NCBI GenBank assembly: GCA_037013495.1 | Contig: CM072811.1 | Location: forward strand, 10,793,190-10,857,189 | Direction: 5' to 3' | DNA: 64,000 nt | From: Hippophae tibetana | Lineage: Eukaryota; Streptophyta; Magnoliopsida; Rosales; Elaeagnaceae | Shown here: piece after piece, positions 49,924-64,000 of the stretch | Layout: every line of letters begins with the position of its first letter | How positions within the stretch are numbered: position 1 is the stretch's first letter | Notes under the pieces: model-generated | The model's database searches: none | The model's input: the letters and a program-made list of their open reading frames with translations, nothing else | What the model was told of the DNA's origin: nothing | Program-made: the position numbers and the translations under genes

Positions 49924-52899
49924 CTAACAATTTAAAATGTAAAAAGTTAACACAAATAAACAATAAATAAAATTTTAAAATAAATTAAAATATTAATGAA
50001 AAAGATAAGATATAAAAAAATCTAAAACATCTTTTTCTTTTTAATGTCGTTTAAAATTACAACTAAAATTCATAAAATAAGTTACTTTAATATTCGACAT
50101 ATTGAGGATTTACTATAATAATTAGTTAAAACTCACTCTCCGATTTTAATAAAAAATGTATCAATATTAATTATATTAAATAATAGTTTTAAGAATTTGA
50201 ATTAGCTTAGAATCTAATCTCACAAAGCATAAACTCAAATACAAAAATCCTATTGGTTCAAAATTTAATTCAAAGGTATAAAAGAATTGAGCTTTTGAAT
50301 ATAAATGAAGTAATAGTTTGGCATATGTATAAAGTTGAAAACGCCTAAAAATAGTGCATAATATTAACCTCACGAAAGGAATCAAATTAAAGAATTTTAT
50401 AAAGAAATAAAATAGTATTTGTATACATCAATTAAATTTATCAAATAAATTTGGAAATAACTTTTTAGGGATGAATTTAATGCGAATGACTTCTTCGGGA
50501 AGTATTTCCTATATTTTCCTTTATATTTTGCCAATTCTGAGAATTATATTGGCTCATAGTATAAGGTTTGTACTATTCATTTTTTTCTTTATTTTATTTA
50601 TCTCTACTTTTTATTTTCGAGATATATATATTTTTAAGGAAAAGGAACCATGTACAAATTGTACATATATTAAATAATAAGAGGAGTGGTTAATTTGTGT
50701 TTTCTCTTTAAATTTGTTTAGGTAACCCCATATATGTATCTTTTTGAGAAGTCATGAATGCATGAAGAGAAAGACACATACTTTAAATTTCTACTTAACT
50801 TATTCAAGTCAAGTAATAAAAATAAACATTTAACACACTATTATTTGTAATTCAATGCAGAGGCCTAAATAGATAATCTAACAATTTAAAATGTAAAAAG
50901 TTCACACAAGTAAACAATAAATAAAATTTTAAAATAAAGTAAAATATTAATGAAAAAGATAAGATATAAAAAAATCTAAAACATCTCTTTCTTTTTAATG
51001 CCGTTTAAGATTACAACTAAAATTCATAAAATAAGTTATTTTAATATTCGACATATTTAGGATTTACTATAATAATTAGTTGAAAATCACTCTCCGATTT
51101 TAATAAAAAATGTATCAATATTAATTATATTAAATAATAGTATTAAGAATTTGAATTAGCTTAGACTCTAATCTCACAAAGCAAACACTAAAATACTAAA
51201 ATCCTATTGGTTCAAATATTAATTCAAAGGTATAAAAGAATTGAGCTTTTGACTATAAATGAAGTAATAGTTTGGCATATGTATAAAGTTGAAAACGCCT
51301 AAAAAGAGTGCATAATCTTAATCTCACAAAAGGAATCAAATTAACTGATTTTATAAAGAAATAAAATAGTATTTTTATACATCAAATAAATTTGGAAATA
51401 ACTTTTTTGGGATGAATTTAATGCAAATGACTTCTTCGGGGAGTATTTCCTATATTTTCTTTTATATTTTGCCAATTCTGAGAATTATATTGGGTCATAG
51501 TATAAGGTTTATACTAATCATTTTGTTTTCTTTTACTTATCTCTAGTTTTTATTTTCGAGATATATATTTTTTATTGAAAAGGAACCAGATAGAACTTGT
51601 ACATATATTAAATAATGAGGTGAGTGGTTAATTTGTGTTTTCTCTTTGAATTTGTTTAGGTAACCCCATATATGTCTCTTTTTGAGAAGTCATGAATGCA
51701 TGTAGAGAAACACACATATTTTAAATTTCTACTTAACTTATTCAAGTCAAGTAATAAAAATAAACATCTAACACACTATTATTTGATATTCAATGTAGAG
51801 GCCTAAATAGATAATCTAACAATTTAAAATGTAAAAAGTTAACACAAATAAACAATAAATAAAATTTTAAAATAAAGTAAAATATTAATGAAAAAGATAA
51901 GATATAAAAAAATCTAAAACATCTTTTTCTTTTTAATGTCGTTTAAGATTACAACTAAAATTCATGAAATAAGTGATTTAAATATTCGACATATTTAGGA
52001 TTTACTATAATAATTAGTTGAAAATCATTTTCCGATTTTAATAAAAAATGTATCAATATTAATTATATTAAATAATAGTATTAAGAATTTGAATTAGCTT
52101 AGACTCTAATCTCACAAAGCAATCACTCAAATACTAAAATCCTATTGGTTCAAATATTAATTCAAAGGTATAAAAGAATTGAGCTTTTGAATATAAATGA
52201 AGTAATAGTTTGGCATATGTATAAAGTTGAAAACGCCTAAAAAGAGTGCATAATTTTAATCTCACAAAAGGAATCAAATTAAAGGATTTTATAAAGAAAT
52301 AAAATAGTATTTTTATACATCAATTAAATTTATCAAATAAATTTGGAAATAACTTTTTTGGGATAAATTTAATGCAAATGACTTCTTCGGGGAGTATTTC
52401 CTATATTTTTCTTTTATATTCAGCCAATTCTGAGAATTGTATTAAGTCATAGTATAAGGTTTGTACTATTAATTTTTTTCTTTCTTTTATTTATATCTAT
52501 ATTTTATTTTCGAGATATATATATTTTTAAGGAAAAGGAACCATGTACAAATTGTACATATATTATATAATAAGTTGAGTGGTTAATTTGTGTTTTCTCT
52601 TTGAATTTGTTTAGGTAACCCCATATATGTCTTTTTTTGAGAAATCATGAATGCATGTAGAGAAAGACGCATACTTTAAATTTCTACTTAACTTATTCAA
52701 GTCAAGTAATAAAAATAAACATTTAACACACTATTATTTGTAATTCAATGCAGAGGCCTAAATAGATAATCTAACAATTTAAAATGTAAAAAGTTAACAC
52801 AAGTAAACAATAAATAAAATTTTAAAATAAAGTAAAATATTAATGAAAAAGATAAGATATAAAAAAATCTAAAACATCTTTTTCTTTTTAATGCCGTTT

Positions 52900-54795
52900 A
52901 AGATTACAACTAAAATTCATAAAATAAGTTATTTTAATATTCGACATATTTAGGATTTACTATAATAATTAGTTGAAAATCACTCTCCGATTTTAATAAA
53001 AAATGTATCAATATTAATTATATTAAATAATAGTATTAAGAATTTGAATTAGCTTAGACTCTAATCTCACAAAGCAAACACTCAAATACTAAAATCCTAT
53101 TGGTTCAAATATTAATTCAAAGGTATAAAAGAATTGAGCTTTTGACTATAAATGAAGTAATAGTTTGGCATATGTATAAAGTTGAAAACGCCCAAAAAGA
53201 GTGCATAATCTTAATCTCACAAAAGGAATCAAATTAAAGGATTTTATAAAGAAATAAAATAGTATTTTTATACATCAAATAAATTTATCAAATAAATTTG
53301 GAAATAACTTTTTTGGGATGAATTTAATGCAAATGACTTCTTGGGGGAGTATTTCCTATATTTTCCTTTATATTTTGCCAGTTCTGAGAATTATATTGAG
53401 TCATATTATAAAGTTTGTACTATTCATTTTGTTTTCTTTTACTTATCTCTACTTTTTATTTTCGAGATATATATTTTTTAATGAAAAGGAACCAGATAGA
53501 ACTTGTACATATATTAAATATATGAGGTGAGTGGTTAATTTGTGTTTTCTCTTTGAATTTGTTTAGGTAACCCCATATATGTCTCTTTTTGAGAAGTCAT
53601 GAATGCATGTAGAGAAACACACATATTTTAAATTTCTACTTAACTTATTCAAGTCAAGTAATAAAAATAAACATTTAACACACTATTATTTGAAATTCAA
53701 TGTAGAGGCCTAAATAGATAATATAACAATTTATAATGTAAAAAGTTAACACAAATAAACAATAAATAAAATTTTAAAATAACGTAAAATATTAATGAAA
53801 AAGATAAGATATAAAAAAATCTAAAACATCTTTTTCTTTTTAATGTCGTTTAAGATTACAACTAAAATTAATGAAATAAGTGATTTAAATATTTGACATA
53901 TTTAGGATTTACTATAATAATTAGTTGAAAATCATTTTCCGATTTTAATAAAAAATGTATCAATATTAATTATATTAAATAATAGTTTTAAGAATTTGAA
54001 TTAGCTTAGAATCTAATCTCACAAAGCATACACTCTAATACAAAAATCCTATTGGTTCAAAATTTAATTCAAAGGTATAAATGAATTGAGCTTTTGAATA
54101 TAAATGAAGTAATAGTTTGGCATATGTATAAAGTTGAAAACGCCTAAAAATAGTGCATAATATTAACCTCACGAAAGGAATCAAATTAAAGGATTTTATA
54201 AAGAAATAAAATAGTATTTTTATACATCAATTAAATATACCAATAAATTTGGAAATAACTTTTTAGGGATGAATTTAATGCAAATGACTTCTTCGGGAAG
54301 TATTTCCTATATTTTCCTTTATATTTAGCCATTTCTGAGAATGATATTGGCTCATAGTATAAGGTTTGTACTATTCATTTTTTTATTTATTTTATTTATC
54401 TCTACTTTTTATTTTCGAAATATATATATTTTTAAGGAAAAGGAACCATGTACAAATTGTACATATATTAAATAATAAGGGGAGTGGTTAATTTGTGTTT
54501 TCTCTTTGATTTTGTTGACGTAACCCCATATATGTCTCTTTTTGAGAAATCATGAATGCATGTAGAGAAAGACACATAGTTTAAATTTCTACTTAACTTA
54601 TCCAAGTCAAGTAATAAAAATAAACATTTACCACTCTATTAGGTGTAATTTAGTGGAGAGGCATTTAGAGATAATCTAACAATTTAAAATGGAAAAAGTT
54701 AACACAAATAAACAATAAATAAAATTTTAAAATAAAGTAAAATATTAATGAAAAAGAAAAGATATAAAAAAATCTAAAACATCTTTTTCTTTTTA
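52900..54795 (+). repeat. Two-monomer satellite segment, duplicated at 58625-60520
   Basis: Constant offset of 5727 bp, with nearly no differences (one A/T near 53722 against 59449). Shared private features include CTTGGGGGAG where other monomers have CTTCGGGGAG, and TTAAATATATGAGG after the GTACATATA motif. The match ends near 54795, where TAATGCCG here corresponds to TAACGTCG in the partner. Confidence 0.8.
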
Positions 54796-56535
54796 ATGCC
54801 GTTTAAGATTACAACTAAAATTCATAAAATAAGTTATTTTAATATTCGACATATTTAGGATTTACTATAATAATTAGTTGAAACTCACTCTCCGATTTTA
54901 ATAAAAAATGTATCAATATTAATTATATTAAATAATAGTTTTAAGAATTTGAATTAGCTTAGAATCTAATCTCACAAAGCATAAACTCAAATACAAAAAT
55001 CCTATTGGTTCAAAATTTAATTCAAAGGTATAAAAGAATTGAGCTTTTGAATATAAATGAAGTAATAGTTTGGCATATGTATAAAGTTGAAAACGCCTAA
55101 AAATAGTGCATAATATTAACCTCACGAAAGGAATCAAATTAAAGGATTTTATAAAGAAATAAAATAGTATTTTTATACATCAATTAAATATACCAATAAA
55201 TTTGGAAATAACTTTTTAGGGATGAATTTAATGCAAATGACTTCTTCGGGAAGTAGTTCCTATATTTTCCTTTATATTTCGCCAATTCTGAGAATGATAT
55301 TGGCTCATAGTATAAGGTTTGTACTATTCATTTTTTTCTTTATTTTATTTATCTCTACTTTTTATTTTCGAGATATATATATATATTTTTAAGGAAAAGG
55401 AACCATGTACAAATTGTACATATATTAAATAATAAGGGGAGTGGTTAATTTGTGTTTTCTCTTTGAATTTGTTTACGTAACCCCATATATGTATCTTTTT
55501 GAGAAGTCATGAATGCATGAAGAGAAAGACACATACTTTAAATTTCTACTTAACTTATTCAAGTCAAGTAATAAAAATAAACATTTAACACACTATTATT
55601 TGTAATTCAATGCAGAGGCCTAAATAGATAATCTAACAATTTAAAATGTAAAAAGTTCACACAAGTAAAGAATAAATAAAATTTTAAAATAAAGTAAAAT
55701 ATTAATGAAAAAGATAAGATATAAAAAAATCTAAAACATCTCTTTCTTTTTAATGCCGTTTAAGATTACAACTAAAATTCATAAAATAAGTTATTTTAAT
55801 ATTCGACATATTTAGGATTTACTATAATAATTAGTTGAAAATCACTCTCCGATTTTAATAAAAAATGTATCAATATTAATTATATTAAATAATAGTATTA
55901 AGAATTTGAATTAGCTTAGACTCTAATCTCACAAAGCAAACACTCAAATACTAAAATCCTATTGGTTCAAATATTAATTCAAAGGTATAAAAGAATTGAG
56001 CTTTTGACTATAAATGAAGTAATAGTTTGGCATATGTATAAAGTTGAAAACGCCCAAAAAGAGTGCATAATCTTAATCTCACAAAAGGAATCAAATTAAA
56101 GGATTTTATAAAGAAATAAAATAGTATTTTTATACATCAAATAAATTTATCAAATAAATTTGGAAATAACTTTTTTGGGATGAATTTAATGCAAATGACT
56201 TCTTGGGGGAGTATTTCCTATATTTTCCTTTATATTTTGCCAGTTCTGAGAATTATATTGAGTCATATTATAAAGTTTGTACTATTCATTTTGTTTTCTT
56301 TTACTTATCTCTACTTTTTATTTTCGAGATATATATTTTTTAATGAAAAGGAACCAGATAGAACTTGTACATATATTAAATATATGAGGTGAGTGGTTAA
56401 TTTGTGTTTTCTCTTTGAATTTGTTTAGGTAACCCCATATATGTCTCTTTTTGAGAAGTCATGAATGCATGTAGAGAAACACACATATTTTAAATTTCTA
56501 CTTAACTTATTCAAGTCAAGTAATAAAAATAAACA
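54760..56535 (+). repeat. Two-monomer satellite segment, duplicated at 57625-59400
   Basis: Constant offset of 2865 bp (three monomers). Shared private features are the extended AGATATATATATATATTTTT run near 55373 and 58240, GGGAAGTAGTTCC, and CACAAGTAAAGAATAAAT. The copies diverge at about 56535/59400, where one continues as CATCTAAC...TTTGATATTC and the other as CATTTAAC...TTTGAAATTC. The right array is therefore a mosaic of overlapping duplicated segments rather than one regular higher-order repeat. Confidence 0.8.
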
Positions 56536-59500
56536 TCTAACACACTATTATTTGATATTCAATGTAGAGGCCTAAATAGATAATCTAACAATTTAAAATG
56601 TAAAAAGTTAACACAAATAAACAATAAATAAAATTTTAAAATAAAGTAAAATATTAATGAAAAAGATAAGATATAAAAAAATCTAAAACATCTTTTTCTT
56701 TTTAATGTCGTTTAAGATTACAACTAAAATTCATGAAATAAGTGATTTAAATATTCGACATATTTAGGATTTACTATAATAATTAGTTGAAAATCATTTT
56801 CCGATTTTAATAAAAAATGTATCAATATTAATTATATTAAATAATAGTATTAAGAATTTGAATTAGCTTAGACTCTAATCTCACAAAGCAATCACTCAAA
56901 TACTAAAATCCTATTGGTTCAAATATTAATTCAAAGGTATAAAAGAATTGATCTTTTGAATATAAATGAAGTAATAGTTTGGCATATGTATAAAGTTGAA
57001 AACGCCTAAAAAGAGTGCATAATTTTAATCTCACAAAAGGAATCAAATTAAAGGATTTTATAAAGAAATAAAATAGTATTTTTATACATCAATTAAATTT
57101 ATCAAATAAATTTGGAAATAACTTTTTTGGGATAAATTTAATGCAAATGACTTCTTCGGGGAGTATTTCCTATATTTTTATTTTATATTCAGCCAATTCT
57201 GAGAATTGTATTAAGTCATAGTATAAGGTTTGTACTATTAATTTTTTTTCTTTCTTTTATTTATATCTATATTTTATTTTCGAGATATATATATTTTTAA
57301 GGAAAAGGAACCATGTACAAATTGTACATATATTATATAATAAGTTGAGTGGTTAATTTGTGTTTTCTCTTTGAATTTGTTTAGGTAACCCCATATATGT
57401 CTTTTTTTGAGAAATCATGAATGCATGTAGAGAAAGACGCATACTTTAAATTTCTACTTAACTTATTCAAGTCAAGTAATAAAAATAAACATTTAACACA
57501 CTATTATTTGTAATTCAATGCAGAGGCCTAAATAGATAATCTAACAATTTAAAATGTAAAAAGTTAACACAAGTAAACAATAAATAAAATTTTAAAATAA
57601 AGTAAAATATTAATGAAAAAGATAAGATATAAAAAAATCTAAAACATCTTTTTCTTTTTAATGCCGTTTAAGATTACAACTAAAATTCATAAAATAAGTT
57701 ATTTTAATATTCGACATATTTAGGATTTACTATAATAATTAGTTGAAACTCACTCTCCGATTTTAATAAAAAATGTATCAATATTAATTATATTAAATAA
57801 TAGTTTTAAGAATTTGAATTAGCTTAGAATCTAATCTCACAAAGCATAAACTCAAATACAAAAATCCTATTGGTTCAAAATTTAATTCAAAGGTATAAAA
57901 GAATTGAGCTTTTGAATATAAATGAAGTAATAGTTTGGCATATGTATAAAGTTGAAAACGCCTAAAAATAGTGCATAATATTAACCTCACGAAAGGAATC
58001 AAATTAAAGGATTTTATAAAGAAATAAAATAGTATTTTTATACATCAATTAAATATACCAATAAATTTGGAAATAACTTTTTAGGGATGAATTTAATGCA
58101 AATGACTTCTTCGGGAAGTAGTTCCTATATTTTCCTTTATATTTCGCCAATTCTGAGAATGATATTGGCTCATAGTATAAGGTTTGTACTATTCATTTTT
58201 TTCTTTATTTTATTTATCTCTACTTTTTATTTTCGAGATATATATATATATTTTTAAGGAAAAGGAACCATGTACAAATTGTACATATATTAAATAATAA
58301 GGGGAGTGGTTAATTTGTGTTTTCTCTTTGAATTTGTTTACGTAACCCCATATATGTATCTTTTTGAGAAGTCATGAATGCATGAAGAGAAAGACACATA
58401 CTTTAAATTTCTACTTAACTTATTCAAGTCAAGTAATAAAAATAAACATTTAACACACTATTATTTGTAATTCAATGCAGAGGCCTAAATAGATAATCTA
58501 ACAATTTAAAATGTAAAAAGTTCACACAAGTAAAGAATAAATAAAATTTTAAAATAAAGTAAAATATTAATGAAAAAGATAAGATATAAAAAAATCTAAA
58601 ACATCTCTTTCTTTTTAATGCCGTTTAAGATTACAACTAAAATTCATAAAATAAGTTATTTTAATATTCGACATATTTAGGATTTACTATAATAATTAGT
58701 TGAAAATCACTCTCCGATTTTAATAAAAAATGTATCAATATTAATTATATTAAATAATAGTATTAAGAATTTGAATTAGCTTAGACTCTAATCTCACAAA
58801 GCAAACACTCAAATACTAAAATCCTATTGGTTCAAATATTAATTCAAAGGTATAAAAGAATTGAGCTTTTGACTATAAATGAAGTAATAGTTTGGCATAT
58901 GTATAAAGTTGAAAACGCCCAAAAAGAGTGCATAATCTTAATCTCACAAAAGGAATCAAATTAAAGGATTTTATAAAGAAATAAAATAGTATTTTTATAC
59001 ATCAAATAAATTTATCAAATAAATTTGGAAATAACTTTTTTGGGATGAATTTAATGCAAATGACTTCTTGGGGGAGTATTTCCTATATTTTCCTTTATAT
59101 TTTGCCAGTTCTGAGAATTATATTGAGTCATATTATAAAGTTTGTACTATTCATTTTGTTTTCTTTTACTTATCTCTACTTTTTATTTTCGAGATATATA
59201 TTTTTTAATGAAAAGGAACCAGATAGAACTTGTACATATATTAAATATATGAGGTGAGTGGTTAATTTGTGTTTTCTCTTTGAATTTGTTTAGGTAACCC
59301 CATATATGTCTCTTTTTGAGAAGTCATGAATGCATGTAGAGAAACACACATATTTTAAATTTCTACTTAACTTATTCAAGTCAAGTAATAAAAATAAACA
59401 TTTAACACACTATTATTTGAAATTCAATGTAGAGGCCTAAATAGATAATTTAACAATTTATAATGTAAAAAGTTAACACAAATAAACAATAAATAAAATT

Positions 59501-62500
59501 TTAAAATAACGTAAAATATTAATGAAAAAGATAAGATATAAAAAAATCTAAAACATCTTTTTCTTTTTAATGTCGTTTAAGATTACAACTAAAATTAATG
59601 AAATAAGTGATTTAAATATTTGACATATTTAGGATTTACTATAATAATTAGTTGAAAATCATTTTCCGATTTTAATAAAAAATGTATCAATATTAATTAT
59701 ATTAAATAATAGTTTTAAGAATTTGAATTAGCTTAGAATCTAATCTCACAAAGCATACACTCTAATACAAAAATCCTATTGGTTCAAAATTTAATTCAAA
59801 GGTATAAATGAATTGAGCTTTTGAATATAAATGAAGTAATAGTTTGGCATATGTATAAAGTTGAAAACGCCTAAAAATAGTGCATAATATTAACCTCACG
59901 AAAGGAATCAAATTAAAGGATTTTATAAAGAAATAAAATAGTATTTTTATACATCAATTAAATATACCAATAAATTTGGAAATAACTTTTTAGGGATGAA
60001 TTTAATGCAAATGACTTCTTCGGGAAGTATTTCCTATATTTTCCTTTATATTTAGCCATTTCTGAGAATGATATTGGCTCATAGTATAAGGTTTGTACTA
60101 TTCATTTTTTTATTTATTTTATTTATCTCTACTTTTTATTTTCGAAATATATATATTTTTAAGGAAAAGGAACCATGTACAAATTGTACATATATTAAAT
60201 AATAAGGGGAGTGGTTAATTTGTGTTTTCTCTTTGATTTTGTTGACGTAACCCCATATATGTCTCTTTTTGAGAAATCATGAATGCATGTAGAGAAAGAC
60301 ACATAGTTTAAATTTCTACTTAACTTATCCAAGTCAAGTAATAAAAATAAACATTTACCACTCTATTAGGTGTAATTTAGTGGAGAGGCATTTAGAGATA
60401 ATCTAACAATTTAAAATGGAAAAAGTTAACACAAATAAACAATAAATAAAATTTTAAAATAAAGTAAAATATTAATGAAAAAGAAAAGATATAAAAAAAT
60501 CTAAAACATCTTTTTCTTTTTAACGTCGTTTAAGATTGCAACTAAAATTTATAAAATAAGTTATTTTAATATTCGACATATTTAGGATTTACTATAATAA
60601 TCGGTTGAAAGTGACTCTCCGATTTTAATAAAATATGTATCAATATTATTTATATTAAATAATAATATTAAGAATTTGAATTAGCTTAGACTCTAATCTC
60701 ACAAAGCATACACTCAAATACAAAAATCCTATTGGTTCAAATATTAATTCAAAGGTATAAAAGAATTGAGCTTTTGAATATAAATGAAGTAATAGTTTGG
60801 CATATGTATAAAGTTGAAAATTCCTAAAAAATGTGCATAATATTAATCTCACGAAAGGAATCAAATTAAAAGATTTTATGAAGAAATAAAATTGTATTTT
60901 TATACATCAATTAAATATATCAAATAAATTTGGAAATAACATTTTAGGGATGAATTTAATGCAAATGACTTCTTCATGAAGTATTTCCTATATTTTTCTT
61001 TTTTATTTAGCCGATTCTGAGAATTATATTGGATCATAGTATAAGGTTTGTACTATTCATTTTTTTCTTAATTTTATTTATATCTACTTTTTGTTTTCGA
61101 GATATATATATTTTTAAGGAAAAGGAACCATTTACAAATTGTACAAATATTAAATAATAAGGGTAGTGGTTAATTTGTGTTTTCTCTGAGAATTTGTTTA
61201 TGTAACCCCATATATGTCTCTTTTTGAGAAGTCAAGAATGCATGAATAGAAAGACGCATACTTTAAATTTCTACTTAACTTATTCAAGTCAAGTAATAAG
61301 AATAAACATTTAACACTCTATTAGGTGTAATTCAGTGGAGAGGCCTAGAGAGATAATCTAACAATTTAAAATGTAAAAAGTTAACACAAATAAACAATAA
61401 ATAAAATTTTAAAATAAAGTAAAATATTAATGAAAAAGAAAAGATATAAAAAAATCTAAAACATCTTTTTCTTTTTAATGACGTTTAAGATTGCAACTAA
61501 AATTTATCAAATAAGTTATTTTAATATTCGACATATTTAGGATTTACTATAATAATCAGTTGAAAGTGACTCTCCGATTTTAATAAAAAATGTATCAATA
61601 TTATTTATATTAAATAATAATATTAAGAATTTGAATTAGCTTAGACTCTAATCTCACAAAGCATACACTCAAATACAAAAATCCTATTGGTTCAAATATT
61701 AATTCAAAGGTATACAAGAATTGAGCTTTTGAATATAAATGAAGTAATAGGTTGGCATATGTATAAAGTTGAAAACGCCTAAAAAGAGGGCATAATATTA
61801 ATCTCACGAAAGGAATCAAATTAAAGGATTTTATAAAGAAATAAAATAGTATTTTTATACATCAATTCAATTTATCAAATAAATTTGGAAATAACATTTT
61901 TGGGATAAATTTAATGCAAATGACTTATTCGGGGAGTATTTCCTATATTTTTCTTTTATATTCAGCCAATTCTGAGAATTGTATTAAGTCATAGTATAAG
62001 GTTTGTACTATTAATTTTTTTCTTTCTTTTATTTATATCTATTTTTTATTTTCGAGATATATATATTTTTAAGGAAAAGGAACCATGTACAAATTGTACA
62101 TATATTATATAATAAGTTGAGTGGTTAATTTGTGTTTTCTCTTTGAATTTGTTTAGGTAACCCCATATATGTCTTTTTTTGAGAAATCATGAATGCATGT
62201 AGAGAAAGACGCATACTTTAAATTTCTACTTAACTTATTCAAGTCAAGTAATAAAAATAAACATTTAACACACTATTATTTGTAATTCAATGCAGAGGCC
62301 TAAATAGATAATCTAACAATTTAAAATGTAAAAAGTTAACACAAGTAAACAATAAATAAAATTTTAAAATAAAGTAAAATATTAATGAAAAAGATAAGAT
62401 ATAAAAAAATCTAAAACATCTTTTTCTTTTTAATGCCGTTTAAGATTACAACTAAAATTCATAAAATAAGTTATTTTAATATTCGACATATTTAGGATTT

Positions 62501-64000
62501 ACTATAATAATTAGTTGAAAATCACTCTCCGATTTTAATAAAAAATGTATCAATATTAATTATATTAAATAATAGTATTAAGAATTTGAATTAGCTTAGA
62601 CTCTAATCTCACAAAGCAAACACTCAAATACTAAAATCCTATTGGTTCAAATATTAATTCAAAGGTATAAAAGAATTGAGCTTTTGACTATAAATGAAGT
62701 AATAGTTTGGTATATGTATAAAGTTGAAAACGCCTAAAAAGAGTGCATAATCTTAATCTCACAAAAGGAATCAAATTAACTGATTTTATAAAGAAATAAA
62801 ATAGTATTTTTATACATCAAATAAATTTATCAAATAAATTTGGAAATAACTTTTTTGGGATGAATTTAATGCAAATCACTTCTTCGGGGAGTATTTCCTA
62901 TATTTTCTTTTATATTATGCCAATTCTGAGAATTATATTGGGTCATAGTATAAAGTTTATACTAATCATTTTGTTTTCTTTTACTTATCTCTACTTTTTA
63001 TTTTCGAGATATATATTTTTTATTGAAAAGGAACCAGATAGAACTTGTACATATATTAAATAATGAGGTGAGTGGTTAATTTGTGTTTTCTCTTTGAATT
63101 TGTTTAGGTAACCCCATATATGTCTCTTTTTGAAAAGTCATGAATGCATGTAGAGAAACACACATATTTTAAATTTCTACTTAACTTATTCAAGTCAAGT
63201 AATAAAAATAAACATCTAACACACTATTATTTGATATTCAATGTAGAGGCCTAAATAGATAATCTAACAATTTAAAATGTAAAAAGTTAACACAAATAAA
63301 CAATAAATAAAATTTTAAAATAAAGTAAAATATTAATGAAAAAGATAAGATATAAAAAAATCTAAAACATCTTTTTCTTTTTAATGTCGTTTAAAATTAC
63401 AACTAAAATTCATAAAATAAGTTATTTTAATATTCGACATATTTAGGATTTACTATAATAATTAGTTGAAACTCACTCTCCGATTTTAATAAAAAATGTA
63501 TCAATATTAATTATATTAAATAATAGTTTTAAGAATTTGAATTAGCTTAGAATCTAATCTCAGAAAGCATAAACTCAAATACAAAAATCCTATTGGTTCA
63601 AAATTTAATTCAAAGGTATAAAAGAATTGAGCTTTTGAATATAAATGAAGTAATAGTTTGGCATATGTATAAAGTTGAAAACGCCTAAAAATAGTGCATA
63701 ATATTAACCTCACGAAAGGAATCAAATTAAAGGATTTTATAAAGAAATAAAATAGTATTTTTATACATCAATTAAATATACCAATAAATTTGGAAATAAC
63801 TTTTTAGGAATGAATTTAATGCAAATGACTTCTTCGGGAAGTATTTCCTATATTTTCCTTTATATTTAGCCAATTCTGAGAATGATATTGGCTCATAGTA
63901 TAAGGTTTGTACTATTCATTTTTTTCTTTAATTTATTTATCACTACTTTTTATTTTCGAAATATATATATTTTTAAGGAAAAGGAACCATGTACAAATTG

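Larger units (their letters stand above)
49924..64000 (+). repeat. ~953-bp satellite array, right part (about 15 monomers)
   Basis: This continues the left array in the same orientation and phase: the monomer broken by the retrotransposon resumes with CTAACAATTTAAAATG directly after the target-site duplication. Landmark positions are near 50185, 51135, 52085, 53035, 53990, 54935, 55895, 56845, 57800, 58750, 59710, 60660, 61615, 62570 and 63525. The variants here mostly carry the GTTTAGGTAACC and AACTTGTACA states, or are mosaics of these with the TGTACAAATTGTACA state. Several multi-monomer segments are repeated almost identically at shuffled positions (about 52.9-54.8 kb with 58.6-60.5 kb; 54.8-56.5 kb with 57.6-59.4 kb; 51.6-52.97 kb with 56.4-57.7 kb). 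No genes are visible in it. Confidence 0.97.

Overview
This window is nuclear heterochromatin from a flowering plant; I cannot name the family or species. It consists of about 50.5 kb of one AT-rich satellite DNA with a repeat unit of about 953 bp (roughly 53 monomers), interrupted once by a 13,445-bp Ty3/gypsy LTR retrotransposon of the Athila type. I see no host genes, rRNA or tRNA genes, or CRISPR arrays.

Layout. 1-36473: satellite array, about 38 monomers. Monomer variants (called A to H here) form an eight-monomer higher-order block that occurs twice almost identically, with partial copies (ABCD and ABC) before and between. The stretch from about 1.03 to 6.43 kb carries dozens of private one-base insertions, which suggests poorly polished assembly. 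36474-49918: the retrotransposon, + strand, flanked by the 5-bp duplication ATAAT. In order it has a 5' LTR, a tRNA-Asp primer-binding site, an AT-rich leader, a stand-alone gag ORF, a 342-bp spacer, a complete gag-pol ORF (1723 codons), a 1.87-kb non-coding 3' region, a polypurine tract and a 3' LTR. 49924-64000: the satellite resumes in phase, about 15 monomers, with shuffled near-identical blocks.

The most interesting result links the two components. The non-coding 3' region of the element (about 46720-47722) aligns, diverged but collinear, with one full satellite monomer in reverse complement. The satellite therefore probably arose by tandem amplification of the 3' untranslated region of an Athila element, and a relative of that source later inserted into the array. 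Satellites born from plant LTR-retrotransposon 3' regions are known (pea Ogre is the classic case), but this pairing of source family, satellite and nested insertion in one window deserves checking.

The second unusual point is the coding layout. The element has two gag regions: a gag-only ORF with a damaged zinc knuckle, then a full gag-pol ORF with an intact knuckle. Each ORF is followed by the same pair of hairpins, so the element looks like a composite of two internal units. The pol ORF is open and keeps all catalytic acidic residues, but has Arg in place of the conserved Gly in the RT motif MPFGLxNAP.
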